From positions 44,262 to 108,261 of the forward strand of contig NZ_AMRI01000015.1 in assembly GCF_000299915.1 (NCBI RefSeq): a stretch of DNA of 64,000 nt, written 5' to 3'. The notes under the pieces are model-generated. The model saw nothing but the letters and a program-made list of their open reading frames with translations, was not told where the DNA came from and did no database searches. Source of the DNA: Gallaecimonas xiamenensis 3-C-1 (GTDB lineage: Bacteria; Pseudomonadota; Gammaproteobacteria; Enterobacterales; Gallaecimonadaceae). Shown one piece after another: positions 35,265-43,300 of this stretch; the first letter of the stretch is position 1, and the number at the start of each line of letters is the position of its first letter. The position numbers and the translations under genes are program-made.

Positions 35265-36944
35265 CTAGTCCTCAGACAGGTGGCTCTCTACCCTGCCCTG
35301 GTAGTCAAAGATGCGTTGGCCAAGCCGCCATCCCTTGTCCTTTTTCAGGAGCAAAAAACGGGGGTGGCGCAGCATCGACAGGTGCCCGGCCAGGCGTTGG
35401 TCATCAGGAAGAAAACGTACCCCGGGTGCCGGGTTAGCCTCGGCCAGGAAGCGTCGCAGTCCTTTGCTGCCGAGGCTCAGGCGTTCGGTAAAGGGCTGGC
35501 CGTCCAAGTCCCGGTACTCCAGCACCAAGGCACCCGCCTCAACGGCAGCGGCCATCTCGGCCACCCGAAACAGGTGCTGATCCCGGTTTTTCATGGCGTC
35601 GCGCAGCTGCTTGTCCACGTCCACCATACTGGCCTGGCAATGGGGGCATTGGCGCGAAGCAATGTCCGCTTCGCCGCCGCACTGGCCGCAGAGGCGAAAG
35701 CGAAAGCGAAAATCGCACTGCTGCTTGGGCCCTGTCATCCCCTGGCAGCGGCGGCCGTAGTGCTCGATGATGTCGCCGCCTTCATCCACCTTGCCCCAAA
35801 AGCTGTTGGGAAAATCGCAGACCGGGCAAGGCACGGTAACAGGCACTGTGCCGGGTGGCCTGGGCTCCCCCACCTCCGGGCTAAAAAGGTCAAAGCCCGA
35901 ACCGGCGTAATCCAGCACCAGGCAGTCATTTTTGCCCTCGAAAAGCCGCAAGCCCCGCCCCACCATCTGCTGGAACAAGGACACCGACTGGGTGGGGCGC
36001 AATAGGGCGATGACATCCACATGGGGGGCGTCAAAGCCGGTGGTCAGCACCGACACATTAACCAGGTATTTGAGCGTCCTGGCCTTGAAAGCCTCAATAA
36101 GGGCCTGGCGCTCAGGGGTTGGGGTATCTCCCAAGATAAGGGCCGCCTCCTCTGCCGGTAGCCGCGCCAGAATGTCCCTGGCATGTTTGCGGCTGGCCGC
36201 GAAGATCATTACCCCCCGCCTGTCCTGGCAAAGGGACACCAGGTGGTCGACGATGGCTGGGGTCAAGGCCCCTTGCCCGGCCAAGGCGCGGTCCAGGGCC
36301 GCTTCGGTCCAGCCTTCCACGGCGCCGCTAAAGTCATAGCGAATGGCCGGGGCCGGCACCATCTGCACCGGAGTCAGGTAGCCTTCTTGTACCAGTTGGC
36401 GAAGGGGCAGCTCATAGATGCAGTATTTAAAGAGCTTGGCCTCCTGGCTGCGCACCTGGCCCTTGGCGTGGAACTGGTAAATCCAGCCACTGTCGAGGCG
36501 ATAAGGAGTAGCAGTCAGCCCCAGCACCAGGCTGGTGTTGAAATGGGCCAACACCTTTTGGTACTGGCTTTCCTCGTCAGGGCCGATGCGGTGGCATTCG
36601 TCTATCACCACCAGGGAAAAGTCCGTATCAAACTGCCCCAGGTTTGGTGCCACCGATTGAATGGAGGCAAAAACCACCTTGCCCCCGGCTTCCCGGGCCT
36701 TAAGGCCGGCCGAGAAAATGCTGCCGTTGTCCGCCACCTGGGCATATTTGCTGGCGTTTTGGGCCACCAGTTCGGCCACGTGGGTCAACATCAGCACCCG
36801 CCCCTTGGCCAGCCGCGCCAGCTCGGCGATCACCAGGCTCTTGCCGGCCCCTGTGGGCAGCACCAGCACCGCCGGTTCGCGGTTTTTACGAAAATAGCTG
36901 AGGGTGGCCTTAACGGCCTCTTGCTGGTAGGGCCGAAGCTTCAT
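35265..36944 (-). CDS. radD: DNA repair helicase/translocase-like protein RadD (YejH)
   Basis: 559 residues from the ATG at 36944 (KLRPYQQEAV), matching the RadD N-terminus. Superfamily 2 motifs are PTGAGKS (motif I, near 33), DECHR (II), LTATPYR (III) and VGRGLRL (VI). C-terminal cysteine pairs (CPVCDF, CGQCGGEADI, CPHC) form zinc-binding modules. RadD takes part in double-strand-break repair and stimulates RecA-mediated strand exchange. The start overlaps the upstream recombinase stop by four bases (ATGA), placing radD third in an unusual operon. Confidence 0.93.
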   Translation of the reverse strand: MKLRPYQQEAVKATLSYFRKNREPAVLVLPTGAGKSLVIAELARLAKGRVLMLTHVAELVAQNASKYAQVADNGSIFSAGLKAREAGGKVVFASIQSVAPNLGQFDTDFSLVVIDECHRIGPDEESQYQKVLAHFNTSLVLGLTATPYRLDSGWIYQFHAKGQVRSQEAKLFKYCIYELPLRQLVQEGYLTPVQMVPAPAIRYDFSGAVEGWTEAALDRALAGQGALTPAIVDHLVSLCQDRRGVMIFAASRKHARDILARLPAEEAALILGDTPTPERQALIEAFKARTLKYLVNVSVLTTGFDAPHVDVIALLRPTQSVSLFQQMVGRGLRLFEGKNDCLVLDYAGSGFDLFSPEVGEPRPPGTVPVTVPCPVCDFPNSFWGKVDEGGDIIEHYGRRCQGMTGPKQQCDFRFRFRLCGQCGGEADIASRQCPHCQASMVDVDKQLRDAMKNRDQHLFRVAEMAAAVEAGALVLEYRDLDGQPFTERLSLGSKGLRRFLAEANPAPGVRFLPDDQRLAGHLSMLRHPRFLLLKKDKGWRLGQRIFDYQGRVESHLSED

Positions 36945-37828
36945 GAAAAGGCCTTGGCAATGGCGTCCTTGGGTAGGGTGTCGACGTATTCTTTCAAGCT
37001 TTCCAGGCTCTGCCAACGGCCCACGGCGGCGATATCCACCAGGCTGACGCCGTTACGTACCGCCAGGGTGGCAAAGCTGCGGCGCAGGCTGTGGCAGCTG
37101 ACCCCTTCAAGTCCCAGGGCCGTAGCCCTTTTTTGCAGGGCAAGGTTGAGGCCATGGGTACTCATGGCCCTTTCTTGCACCTGGCCGTGGCGGTTGATGG
37201 CCCTGAGCACCGGGCCGCTGGTAAGGCCGCTTTGTTGCTGCCAACCGGCCAGCCAGGCCCTGGGCTCAAAAGGGGCCGGCAGGGCCGGCAGCACCATCTG
37301 CTTGCCTCGCCCTGTCTGGTCGGTCTTGGAAAAACGGATCTGCAGACTAAGGCCGGCTTCGCTGTCGTCCAAGTCGGCAAAGGTCAGGGCCGCCAGTTCC
37401 GAGCGGCGCAGGGCCGCCGCCAGGCCAAGGCTTATCATCAAACCGTCCCGCCAACCCAAGAGGCCATCGTTTTGGCAACTGGCCAGCAAGGCCTCCAACT
37501 GACTGCGGCTCAAGGTACGGGCCTTGCGCTTGTCCTGGCCCTTTTGCAGCCGGGACAGGGCCTTAAGGGCCAGCACCACCTCGTCATTTACCGGGTCCAT
37601 AAAACCTTGCTGGCGATGCCAGAGCTTGATGGCACTGATATGGCTGCGAAGGGTGCTGACGCTGAGGCTGGCCCCTTTCAGCCCCAGGTAGCGTTTGAGC
37701 TGGCTGGGGCTGGCCGGCAGGGTGAAACCGGCGGTAACAAACTGCTTGAGGCCTGCCTGGTATTGGCTGCGGGTACTGGGGGCCGTGGCGGCCAGTATCC
37801 AGTCTTCGGGTAGCGCCGGCAGGGTCAT
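36941..37828 (-). CDS. Tyrosine recombinase/integrase with Cre-like active site
   Basis: 295 residues. An N-terminal core-binding domain (about 1-95) is followed by a catalytic domain with Arg in AALRRSEL, Lys in RFSKTDQ, the HSLR box (HSLRRSFATLA) and Tyr in LKEYVDTL. In the place of the second histidine there is Trp (VGRWQS), as in Cre and unlike XerC/D. It is flanked by no phage genes; it is coupled on both sides, to the KfrA-like gene upstream and to radD downstream, so it behaves as a resident operon member. Target site unknown. Confidence 0.88.
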   Translation of the reverse strand: MTLPALPEDWILAATAPSTRSQYQAGLKQFVTAGFTLPASPSQLKRYLGLKGASLSVSTLRSHISAIKLWHRQQGFMDPVNDEVVLALKALSRLQKGQDKRKARTLSRSQLEALLASCQNDGLLGWRDGLMISLGLAAALRRSELAALTFADLDDSEAGLSLQIRFSKTDQTGRGKQMVLPALPAPFEPRAWLAGWQQQSGLTSGPVLRAINRHGQVQERAMSTHGLNLALQKRATALGLEGVSCHSLRRSFATLAVRNGVSLVDIAAVGRWQSLESLKEYVDTLPKDAIAKAFS

Positions 37829-38811
37829 GGGTTACCCAGGCTCGATTTGATGGCTTCCAGTTCGCTTTTCAGCTGTTGGCGTTTTTTCACCTGTTCGGTC
37901 AAAAAGCCCAGCTCCTGGCTGAGTTCAACCAGCATCGACTGCTGCTTCTCAAATTGGGCTACCAAGTCCACCTTAGGCTGCTCGGCCAGACGCTGGTTGC
38001 TGCTGGCAAGCTCCCCTTCCAACAGGGCAATGCGCCCCTGCTGACGAGACAGCTCTGCCCGCTGGCTTTCCAGCCGTACCTTGGCCTCTTGGAAGCCGCT
38101 GACCATACCGCTTAAGTTGCGGTTTTCCTCACCCAGGCTTTGTACCTGCTCCTGAAGCTGGCGTTCCTGCTGCAGCCATTGCCAGCGAGCCTCTTCGAAA
38201 GCTTCCTGGCGCTTGCTCTGTTCGGCCTGCCAGCGCTCCTGGAAATGCTGCTGCTGGTGGAAAAGGTGGCTGACCTGGGCCCTGTTGTCTTCGGCTTCCC
38301 GTTGCCATTGGCTGGCTTGCTGGCGCAGCAGGGCCACCTGGCGTTGGCTCTCGGTGAGTAACTTCTGCTGTTGGGACTGCTCGTCCTTGGCCTGTTGCAG
38401 CTGCCGTTGGCCCTCGGCCAATTGGTTGCCCAAAGCCGCCAGCGTTTCTTTGGCCTCGGCCAACTCGTTAAGAGCCTGGTCCCGCTCGGCCTGCAGCTGG
38501 GCCACCTTGTCCAGTACCGCCTGTTCTGCGGAGTCGATGGCGGCTTTTTTTTCCCCCTCCATCTGCTGAAAGAGGGCATCCAATGACTGCTGAAGGTGTA
38601 AAGGTGTAGCCAGCCTTACACTCCTTTCTTCCTGAGATGAGGCATGCCATTCCTGCAAATAGCGGCTGATGGAACTGTTGGAACCGCCCCCCAGCCAGCT
38701 GCGCACGTTGTTCACCGACGGCTGTGAACCCTGCTCTACCAGGGCCTGGGCGGCCTTCCATACGTTGTCACGATTGGCCCTGAGCTGCTGGCCGAAGGGG
38801 TTGGTGGTCAT
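37825..38811 (-). CDS. KfrA-like DNA-binding protein with long coiled coil
   Basis: 328 residues. Residues 1-70 resemble the KfrA N-terminal DNA-binding domain (DNVWKAAQALVEQGSQPSVN, VRSWLGGGSNSSISRYLQEW). Residues about 85-320 are a continuous heptad-rich coiled coil rich in Gln, Glu and Lys. Plasmid KfrA binds its own promoter and supports segregation; chromosomal relatives are poorly studied. It is the first gene of the triplet with the recombinase and radD (ATGA coupling). Palindromes just upstream are likely its operator. Confidence 0.85.
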   Translation of the reverse strand: MTTNPFGQQLRANRDNVWKAAQALVEQGSQPSVNNVRSWLGGGSNSSISRYLQEWHASSQEERSVRLATPLHLQQSLDALFQQMEGEKKAAIDSAEQAVLDKVAQLQAERDQALNELAEAKETLAALGNQLAEGQRQLQQAKDEQSQQQKLLTESQRQVALLRQQASQWQREAEDNRAQVSHLFHQQQHFQERWQAEQSKRQEAFEEARWQWLQQERQLQEQVQSLGEENRNLSGMVSGFQEAKVRLESQRAELSRQQGRIALLEGELASSNQRLAEQPKVDLVAQFEKQQSMLVELSQELGFLTEQVKKRQQLKSELEAIKSSLGNP

Positions 38812-38818
38812 GATGCAC

Positions 38819-38849
38819 CTTTACGTAAAGATGTAATATTTACATTACA
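38819..38849 (-). promoter_or_regulatory. Palindromic operator candidates before the KfrA-like gene
   Basis: CTTTACGTAAAG (38819-38830) is a perfect 12-base palindrome that overlaps the Shine-Dalgarno region (start codon at 38811). It is followed directly by ATGTAA-TAT-TTACAT (38831-38845), itself overlapping TGTAAT-N6-ATTACA (38832-38849). Tandem TTTAC/GTAAA half-sites suit autoregulation by the encoded protein; no experiment is implied. Confidence 0.6.
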
Positions 38850-38990
38850 CACAATAATAGGCACAAAAAAGATGCAGTCAAGGTTTGTTGTTAGATTTTA
38901 AAATTGATTTTTTGGTAAGTTAGAGTGGTGTTTTAGAAGGTCTAAGCCGGGAACAAAACCCGCCCTTAAGGCCAGCAAAAATGCGGTTGT

Positions 38991-39004
38991 GATGACCGGT
39001 CATC
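38991..39004. repeat. Perfect 14-bp palindrome
   Basis: GATGACCGGTCATC ends exactly at the stop codon of the DUF1089 gene, about 160 bases upstream of the KfrA operator region. It is too short and lacks a T run for a terminator. It might be a protein-binding or recombinase site. Confidence 0.35.
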
Positions 39005-39526
39005 CTAGCGAGGCTGCTTCCACAGCTCGCCGTAGTCTTTAACCATGCCGTTATCGTCGATGGACAGTTCGGCGGTAAAGCCGGTGGCTTTATTGGTGTA
39101 ACGGTACAGCTGGGGGGCCAGGTGGGCGTAGTTTTGCTCTACCACCTCGAAGTAACCCTGGGGAAAACGGTACCAGAGCACCTTAACGGTCCTGTCGTCC
39201 CCCACCACCAGCCCCAGGCGTTTGATGGGCAGCATGTTGGTGGCCAGGGTAAAGCCGAGGTCTACGTCCAGACAGCCTTGCCACTGGGGTTGAGGCTCGC
39301 CGTTGAGCAGCCAGTTGCCCTCTCCGTCCCCTGTCACCATTACCGGATCCCCTCCTTTGGGCACTACCGTGGCCTGGCGGGTGCGCCAGCAGGCGAAGCA
39401 ACGGATCTCGTAGTCCAGGGCAAAGGGGCGGCCTTCGTAAAGGCCCAGCACGGTACCGTCCAGGTCATGGTCGTTGATCGTCAGGTGCTCGAGGCTTTGC
39501 CAGGGGCCTTTCCATAACATGTCCAT
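39005..39526 (-). CDS. DUF1089 (putative glycolipid-binding) family protein
   Basis: 173 residues from the ATG at 39526; a TTG six bases earlier is badly spaced from GGGAG. The sequence has the DUF1089 pattern: WKGPWQSLEHL at the start, YEGRPFALDYEIRCFACW, GCLDVDLGFTLATNMLPIKRL, and a C-terminal YTNKATGFTAEL. No catalytic motif is evident; the 'glycolipid-binding' label of the family is structural. It is cytoplasmic and monocistronic. Confidence 0.8.
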   Translation of the reverse strand: MDMLWKGPWQSLEHLTINDHDLDGTVLGLYEGRPFALDYEIRCFACWRTRQATVVPKGGDPVMVTGDGEGNWLLNGEPQPQWQGCLDVDLGFTLATNMLPIKRLGLVVGDDRTVKVLWYRFPQGYFEVVEQNYAHLAPQLYRYTNKATGFTAELSIDDNGMVKDYGELWKQPR

Positions 39527-39591
39527 CCGCAATGCTCCCGGTGGATGAGAAGTCTTGCTTTCAGACTAGGCAGGATTTGGCGAGCAGGCAG

Positions 39592-39616
39592 AAAAAAGGC
39601 CGCAGATGCGGCCTTT
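39592..39616 (-). terminator. Terminator of htpX
   Basis: AAAGGCCGC-AGAT-GCGGCCTTT arms, followed on the minus strand by a six-T run. Located 19 bases after the htpX stop. Confidence 0.88.
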
Positions 39617-39634
39617 GGCAGGAATAAGAAGGGT

Positions 39635-40510
39635 TTAGGCGGCGCGCAGGGCGGCGATGCGCTTTTCGATGGGCGGGTGGCTCATCATCAGTTCGGCCAG
39701 GGAGCGTTTGCCCTGAATACCGAAGGCGGCCAGTTGGCCTTCCAGATGCGGCTCTTCATGGGCGCGGCCCAGGCGCTCGAGGGCGCTGATCATCTTCTGG
39801 CGGCCAGCCAGGGCGGCACCACCGGCGTCGGCGCGGAACTCACGCTGACGGGAGAACCAGGCGACGATAACGGACGCCAGCAGGCCAAAGATGATTTCCA
39901 GTACCATGACGGTGATGAAGTAGGCGATACCGCCCAGGCCTTGGCCTTCTTCGTCGTCACTGCGGGTGGCGTTGGAGATGACGCTGGCCACTACCCGGGC
40001 AAAGAACATCACGAAGGTGTTCAGCACGCCCTGGATCAAGGTCATGGTCACCATGTCGCCGTTGGCAATGTGGGACACTTCGTGACCCAGCACCGCTTCC
40101 ACTTCGTCCCTGTCCATCTTGTACAGCAGGCCGGTGGACACCGCTACCAGGGAGTTGTTGCGGCTGGGGCCGGTGGCAAAGGCGTTCATGTCGGGGGAAT
40201 CGTAGATGGCCACTTCCGGCATCTTGATGCCGGCCTTTTCGGCCTGACGGGCAACGGTCTGTACCAGCCACTGCTCCATCTGGTCTTTGGGCTGCTCGAT
40301 GACATAGGCGCTGGTGGAGCGCTTAGCCATCCACTTGGACATCAGCAGAGAGATAAAGCTGCCGCCAAAGCCGAACACGGCCGCAATGACCAGGTAACCG
40401 CCGATGGAATGGTACTGGACCCCCAGTGCCGACAGCACCAGGTTAAGGACCAGGGACAACACCAGGATCACCGCCAGGTTGGTTGCCAGGAACAGGATGA
40501 CGCGTTTCAC
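39635..40510 (-). CDS. htpX: Membrane zinc protease HtpX
   Basis: 291 residues from GTG at 40510 (GGAG seven bases upstream), which gives the family N-terminus [14 protein letters not shown]; the frame is open further upstream. Two N-terminal helices, the zinc motif HEVSH (about 140-144), further helices and a late zinc-ligand region (FRADAGGA) are as in E. coli HtpX. It degrades misfolded inner-membrane proteins and is usually in the CpxR stress regulon. In Enterobacterales htpX follows prc; here it has moved away. Confidence 0.96.
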   Translation of the reverse strand: MKRVILFLATNLAVILVLSLVLNLVLSALGVQYHSIGGYLVIAAVFGFGGSFISLLMSKWMAKRSTSAYVIEQPKDQMEQWLVQTVARQAEKAGIKMPEVAIYDSPDMNAFATGPSRNNSLVAVSTGLLYKMDRDEVEAVLGHEVSHIANGDMVTMTLIQGVLNTFVMFFARVVASVISNATRSDDEEGQGLGGIAYFITVMVLEIIFGLLASVIVAWFSRQREFRADAGGAALAGRQKMISALERLGRAHEEPHLEGQLAAFGIQGKRSLAELMMSHPPIEKRIAALRAA

Positions 40511-40641
40511 GATAAGACTCCTTTGGTCAAAGACGCGTTGGTCTGATGACATAATATGTCCGCCCTTTCGCTTTTCAAGCCCACCCCCACAGAAAATTCG
40601 TTATCATTTGTGACTTTCCACTGCCCACAAGGTTTCCTGCT

Positions 40642-41343
40642 ATGCGTGCCTTATTGCTTTCCGCATCCCGCGCCGGTGACACTCCCTACCTGACCCATGC
40701 CCTGCCCTATATCGATGCCCTGCTCAAAAGCGACGAACGGGAGCTGCTGTTTATTCCCTACGCCGGCGTGACCATCGGCTGGGACGACTACAGTGCCAAG
40801 GTCGCCGAGGCCCTGGCGCCTTTGGGCATTACCGTGACCGGTATTCACAGCGCAGAAGACCCGCTGGCGGCAGTGCGCCAGGCCAAGGCCATTGCCGTGG
40901 GCGGCGGCAATACGTTTCGTCTGCTGAGCGAGCTCTACAGCCAGGGCCTGGTAGGCGCCGTTGCCGAGCAGGTGGCCAAGGGCCTGCCCTATATCGGCTG
41001 GAGCGCAGGGTCTAACGTGGCCGGCAAAAGTATCCGTACCACCAACGACATGCCCATCATCTACCCCCCGAGCTTCGACGCCCTGGGCCTGCTGCCCTTC
41101 CAAATAAACCCCCACTTCACCGACTATGTGCAGCCGGGCCACAACGGTGAGACCCGCAGCGAGCGCCTGACCGAGTTCTTGACCCTCAATCCCCAAGAGC
41201 AAGTGGCCTGCCTACCGGAAGGTACGGTCCTGCACCTGGACGGGAACAAGCTCGCGTTGCTGGGGGATAAAACCGCTTATTTAATGCGCTTTGGGCAAAC
41301 CGATGAGGTGCAGGCCGGCAGCAGTCTGAGCCACTGGCTCTGA
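40642..41343 (+). CDS. pepE: Dipeptidase E (alpha-aspartyl dipeptidase)
   Basis: 233 residues of peptidase family S51. The nucleophile serine is in GWSAGSNVAG near 121 and the conserved AVGGGNTFRLL is near 90. It hydrolyses dipeptides with N-terminal aspartate. It is divergent from htpX with its own upstream region, and is followed after 59 bases by fklB. Confidence 0.94.
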   Translation: MRALLLSASRAGDTPYLTHALPYIDALLKSDERELLFIPYAGVTIGWDDYSAKVAEALAPLGITVTGIHSAEDPLAAVRQAKAIAVGGGNTFRLLSELYSQGLVGAVAEQVAKGLPYIGWSAGSNVAGKSIRTTNDMPIIYPPSFDALGLLPFQINPHFTDYVQPGHNGETRSERLTEFLTLNPQEQVACLPEGTVLHLDGNKLALLGDKTAYLMRFGQTDEVQAGSSLSHWL

Positions 41344-41402
41344 GCCGGGATGCGAACCGCCGGGGGCTTTGCTACTATCCCCCTTCTTTTAAGCCAAGCA
41401 CA

Positions 41403-42029
41403 GTGAGTGACAAGATGGCCGAGTACCAAACCACAGAACAGAAAGCCAGCTACGGCGTTGGCCGCCAGATGGGCGACCAACTGGCCCAGCAAGCCTTCGA
41501 CGGCCTGGACATTGCCGCCGTTCAACAAGGGCTGGCCGATGCCCTGCGCGGTGAAGAGTTCGCCGTGTCCCCCGACGACATCAATGCCGCCTTCGACGTG
41601 ATCCGCACCCAGTTGGAAGACGCCGCCAAGGCCCAGCACGCCGCCTTCACCAAGGCCAACGACGCCTTCTTGGCCGACAACGCCAAGAAAGACGGCGTTA
41701 TCGTCACCGATTCCGGCCTGCAGTATGAAGTGCTGGTCAAAGGCGACGGCGCTGTGCCCAGCGCTTCCGACAAGGTCAAGGTGCACTACCACGGCACCCT
41801 GACTGACGGCACCGTGTTCGACAGCTCCGTGTCCCGTGGTGAGCCCATCAGCTTCCCGGTCACCGGCGTGATCAAAGGCTGGGTTGAAGCCCTGCAACTG
41901 ATGCCGGTGGGCTCCAAATGGCGCCTGACCATTCCCCACGATCTGGCCTACGGTGAGCAAGGCGCCGGCCGCGCCATTCCGCCCTTCGCCGCCCTGGTGT
42001 TCGAAGTGGAACTGCTGGGTATCGAGTAA
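41403..42029 (+). CDS. fklB: FKBP-type peptidyl-prolyl isomerase FklB (FKBP22)
   Basis: 208 residues from the GTG at 41403; an ATG at 41415 is an equally possible start. An N-terminal helical dimerisation domain (ASYGVGRQMGDQL onward, about 1-90) precedes the FKBP domain (about 95-208) with VKVHYHGTLTDGTVFDSS and AYGEQGAGRAIPP. There is no signal peptide, so it is cytoplasmic, unlike FkpA. It ends at a UUCG-loop terminator. Confidence 0.93.
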   Translation: MSDKMAEYQTTEQKASYGVGRQMGDQLAQQAFDGLDIAAVQQGLADALRGEEFAVSPDDINAAFDVIRTQLEDAAKAQHAAFTKANDAFLADNAKKDGVIVTDSGLQYEVLVKGDGAVPSASDKVKVHYHGTLTDGTVFDSSVSRGEPISFPVTGVIKGWVEALQLMPVGSKWRLTIPHDLAYGEQGAGRAIPPFAALVFEVELLGIE

Positions 42030-42033
42030 AAAC

Positions 42034-42059
42034 AAAGGCAGCTTCGGCTGCCTTTTTTG
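42034..42059 (+). terminator. UUCG-loop terminator of fklB
   Basis: AAAGGCAGC-TTCG-GCTGCCTTT followed by TTT. It runs to the first possible start codon of the next gene. Confidence 0.9.
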
Positions 42060-42071
42060 ATGGACCTGTTG

Positions 42072-42743
42072 ATGGAACTGCTACCCCACCTGACCCTGGA
42101 AACCGGCCCCAACCCCGACGCCGCCGTGATTTGGCTGCACGGCCTGGGAGCCGACGGTAACGACTTTGCCCCCGTTGTGCCGGAACTTGGCCTGCCCCAG
42201 GGCGCCGCCGTGCGCTTTATCTTCCCCCACGCCCCCAGCATCCCGGTCACCGTCAATGGCGGCTACATCATGCCCGCCTGGTACGACATTTTGAGCCTGG
42301 ACATCGAGCGCAAGCTCGACCAAACCCAGCTGCGGGCGTCGGCGGCGGCCATCAAGGCCCTGGTAGAGGCGCAAATGGACCTGGGCATTGCCAGCAACCG
42401 TATCGTCATCGCCGGCTTTTCCCAGGGCGGGGCCGTGGCCTATGAAATGGCCCTGGCCTTCGATAAGCCCCTGGCCGGCGTGCTGGCCCTGTCCACCTAC
42501 TTTGCCACCAAGGATTCTGTGGTGCCCCACCAGGCCAACCGGGACCTTGCCATCGCCATCCACCACGGTGTGCAAGACCCGGTAGTGCCGGAGGTGCTGG
42601 GCCAACAGGCCCAATCGGCCCTGACCGCCATGGGCTATCAGCCCCAGTACCGCCGCTACCCCATGGAGCACAGCCTTTGCCTGCCCCAGGTGAAGGACAT
42701 AGGCGCCTGGATGACCCAGGTGCTGGGTTTGAACTCCCGCTGA
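42072..42743 (+). CDS. Carboxylesterase/acyl-protein thioesterase family hydrolase
   Basis: 223 residues from the ATG at 42072, which follows the fklB terminator with GGA seven bases before; ATG 42060 lies in the terminator and is unlikely. Alpha/beta hydrolase of the phospholipase/carboxylesterase family: WLHGLGADGNDF near 20, nucleophile GFSQGGAVAYEMA (Ser near 114), Asp in VQDPVVP and His in MEHSLCLP. Such enzymes cleave short-chain esters. A 12-bp hairpin without T run follows. Confidence 0.9.
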   Translation: MELLPHLTLETGPNPDAAVIWLHGLGADGNDFAPVVPELGLPQGAAVRFIFPHAPSIPVTVNGGYIMPAWYDILSLDIERKLDQTQLRASAAAIKALVEAQMDLGIASNRIVIAGFSQGGAVAYEMALAFDKPLAGVLALSTYFATKDSVVPHQANRDLAIAIHHGVQDPVVPEVLGQQAQSALTAMGYQPQYRRYPMEHSLCLPQVKDIGAWMTQVLGLNSR

Positions 42744-42746
42744 AAC

Positions 42747-42774
42747 AAGCCCTTGCCCGGCTGGGCAAGGGCTT
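42747..42774 (+). terminator. Hairpin after the carboxylesterase gene
   Basis: AAGCCCTTGCCC-GGCT-GGGCAAGGGCTT is a perfect 12-bp stem, but no T run follows, so it may be a weak terminator or an mRNA 3'-end stabiliser. Confidence 0.5.
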
Positions 42775-42816
42775 GGCCCAATGTTAGGGTGGGCCAAATT
42801 TGCCCATGCCTTACCC

Positions 42817-43272
42817 ATGAAAAGAGCCCTTATCAGCCTATGCCTGTTGCTTGGCGCCTGCGCCAGCCCGCCCCCTTTACCCCCTGAAGCCTCACCTGCC
42901 CCCAAGGACCCGGTGGCAGCCAAACTCCAAGACCAGTACCGCCAATGGCGGGGGGTTAAATACCGGCTGGGTGGCACCACCAAGAACGGCGTGGACTGCT
43001 CGGCCTTTACCCAGATCACCTTCCGGGACCAGTTCGCCACAGCCCTTAGCCGCACCACGGCCGCGCAGGTCAAGGAAGGACGCTGGGTAGGTCAGGGGGA
43101 GCTGTTGGCAGGGGATCTGGTGTTTTTCAAGATTGGCCGCAGCCGCCATGTGGGGATCTACCAGGGCCAGGGGCTGTTCCTGCACGCCTCCACCAGCCAG
43201 GGGGTGATGCTTTCTTCCCTCAAAGACCCCTACTGGCAGGCCCATTACTGGACCGCCAGGCGCATCTTGTAA
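42817..43272 (+). CDS. nlpC: NlpC/P60 family lipoprotein, murein endopeptidase
   Basis: 151 residues from the ATG at 42817, chosen because it gives a lipoprotein signal MKRALISLCLLLGAC with the lipobox Cys at 15. The NlpC/P60 domain has the catalytic Cys in DCSAFTQ (about 52), His in SRHVGIY and a second His in LHAST. It matches the small NlpC of E. coli in length and layout and would cleave peptidoglycan cross-links or stems at the outer membrane. Confidence 0.9.
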   Translation: MKRALISLCLLLGACASPPPLPPEASPAPKDPVAAKLQDQYRQWRGVKYRLGGTTKNGVDCSAFTQITFRDQFATALSRTTAAQVKEGRWVGQGELLAGDLVFFKIGRSRHVGIYQGQGLFLHASTSQGVMLSSLKDPYWQAHYWTARRIL

Positions 43273-43273
43273 T

Positions 43274-43300
43274 AAAGCCGCCCCGAAGGGCGGCTTTTTT
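43274..43300. terminator. Bidirectional terminator between nlpC and the MFS gene
   Basis: AAAGCCGCCC-CGAA-GGGCGGCTTT with T runs both ways, between convergent genes; it touches the MFS stop codon. Confidence 0.9.

Noticed and set aside
36941..37828. Prophage or integron marked by the integrase
   Set aside because: No phage genes, tRNA target, attachment repeats or attC sites are visible, and the gene is coupled to neighbours on both sides.
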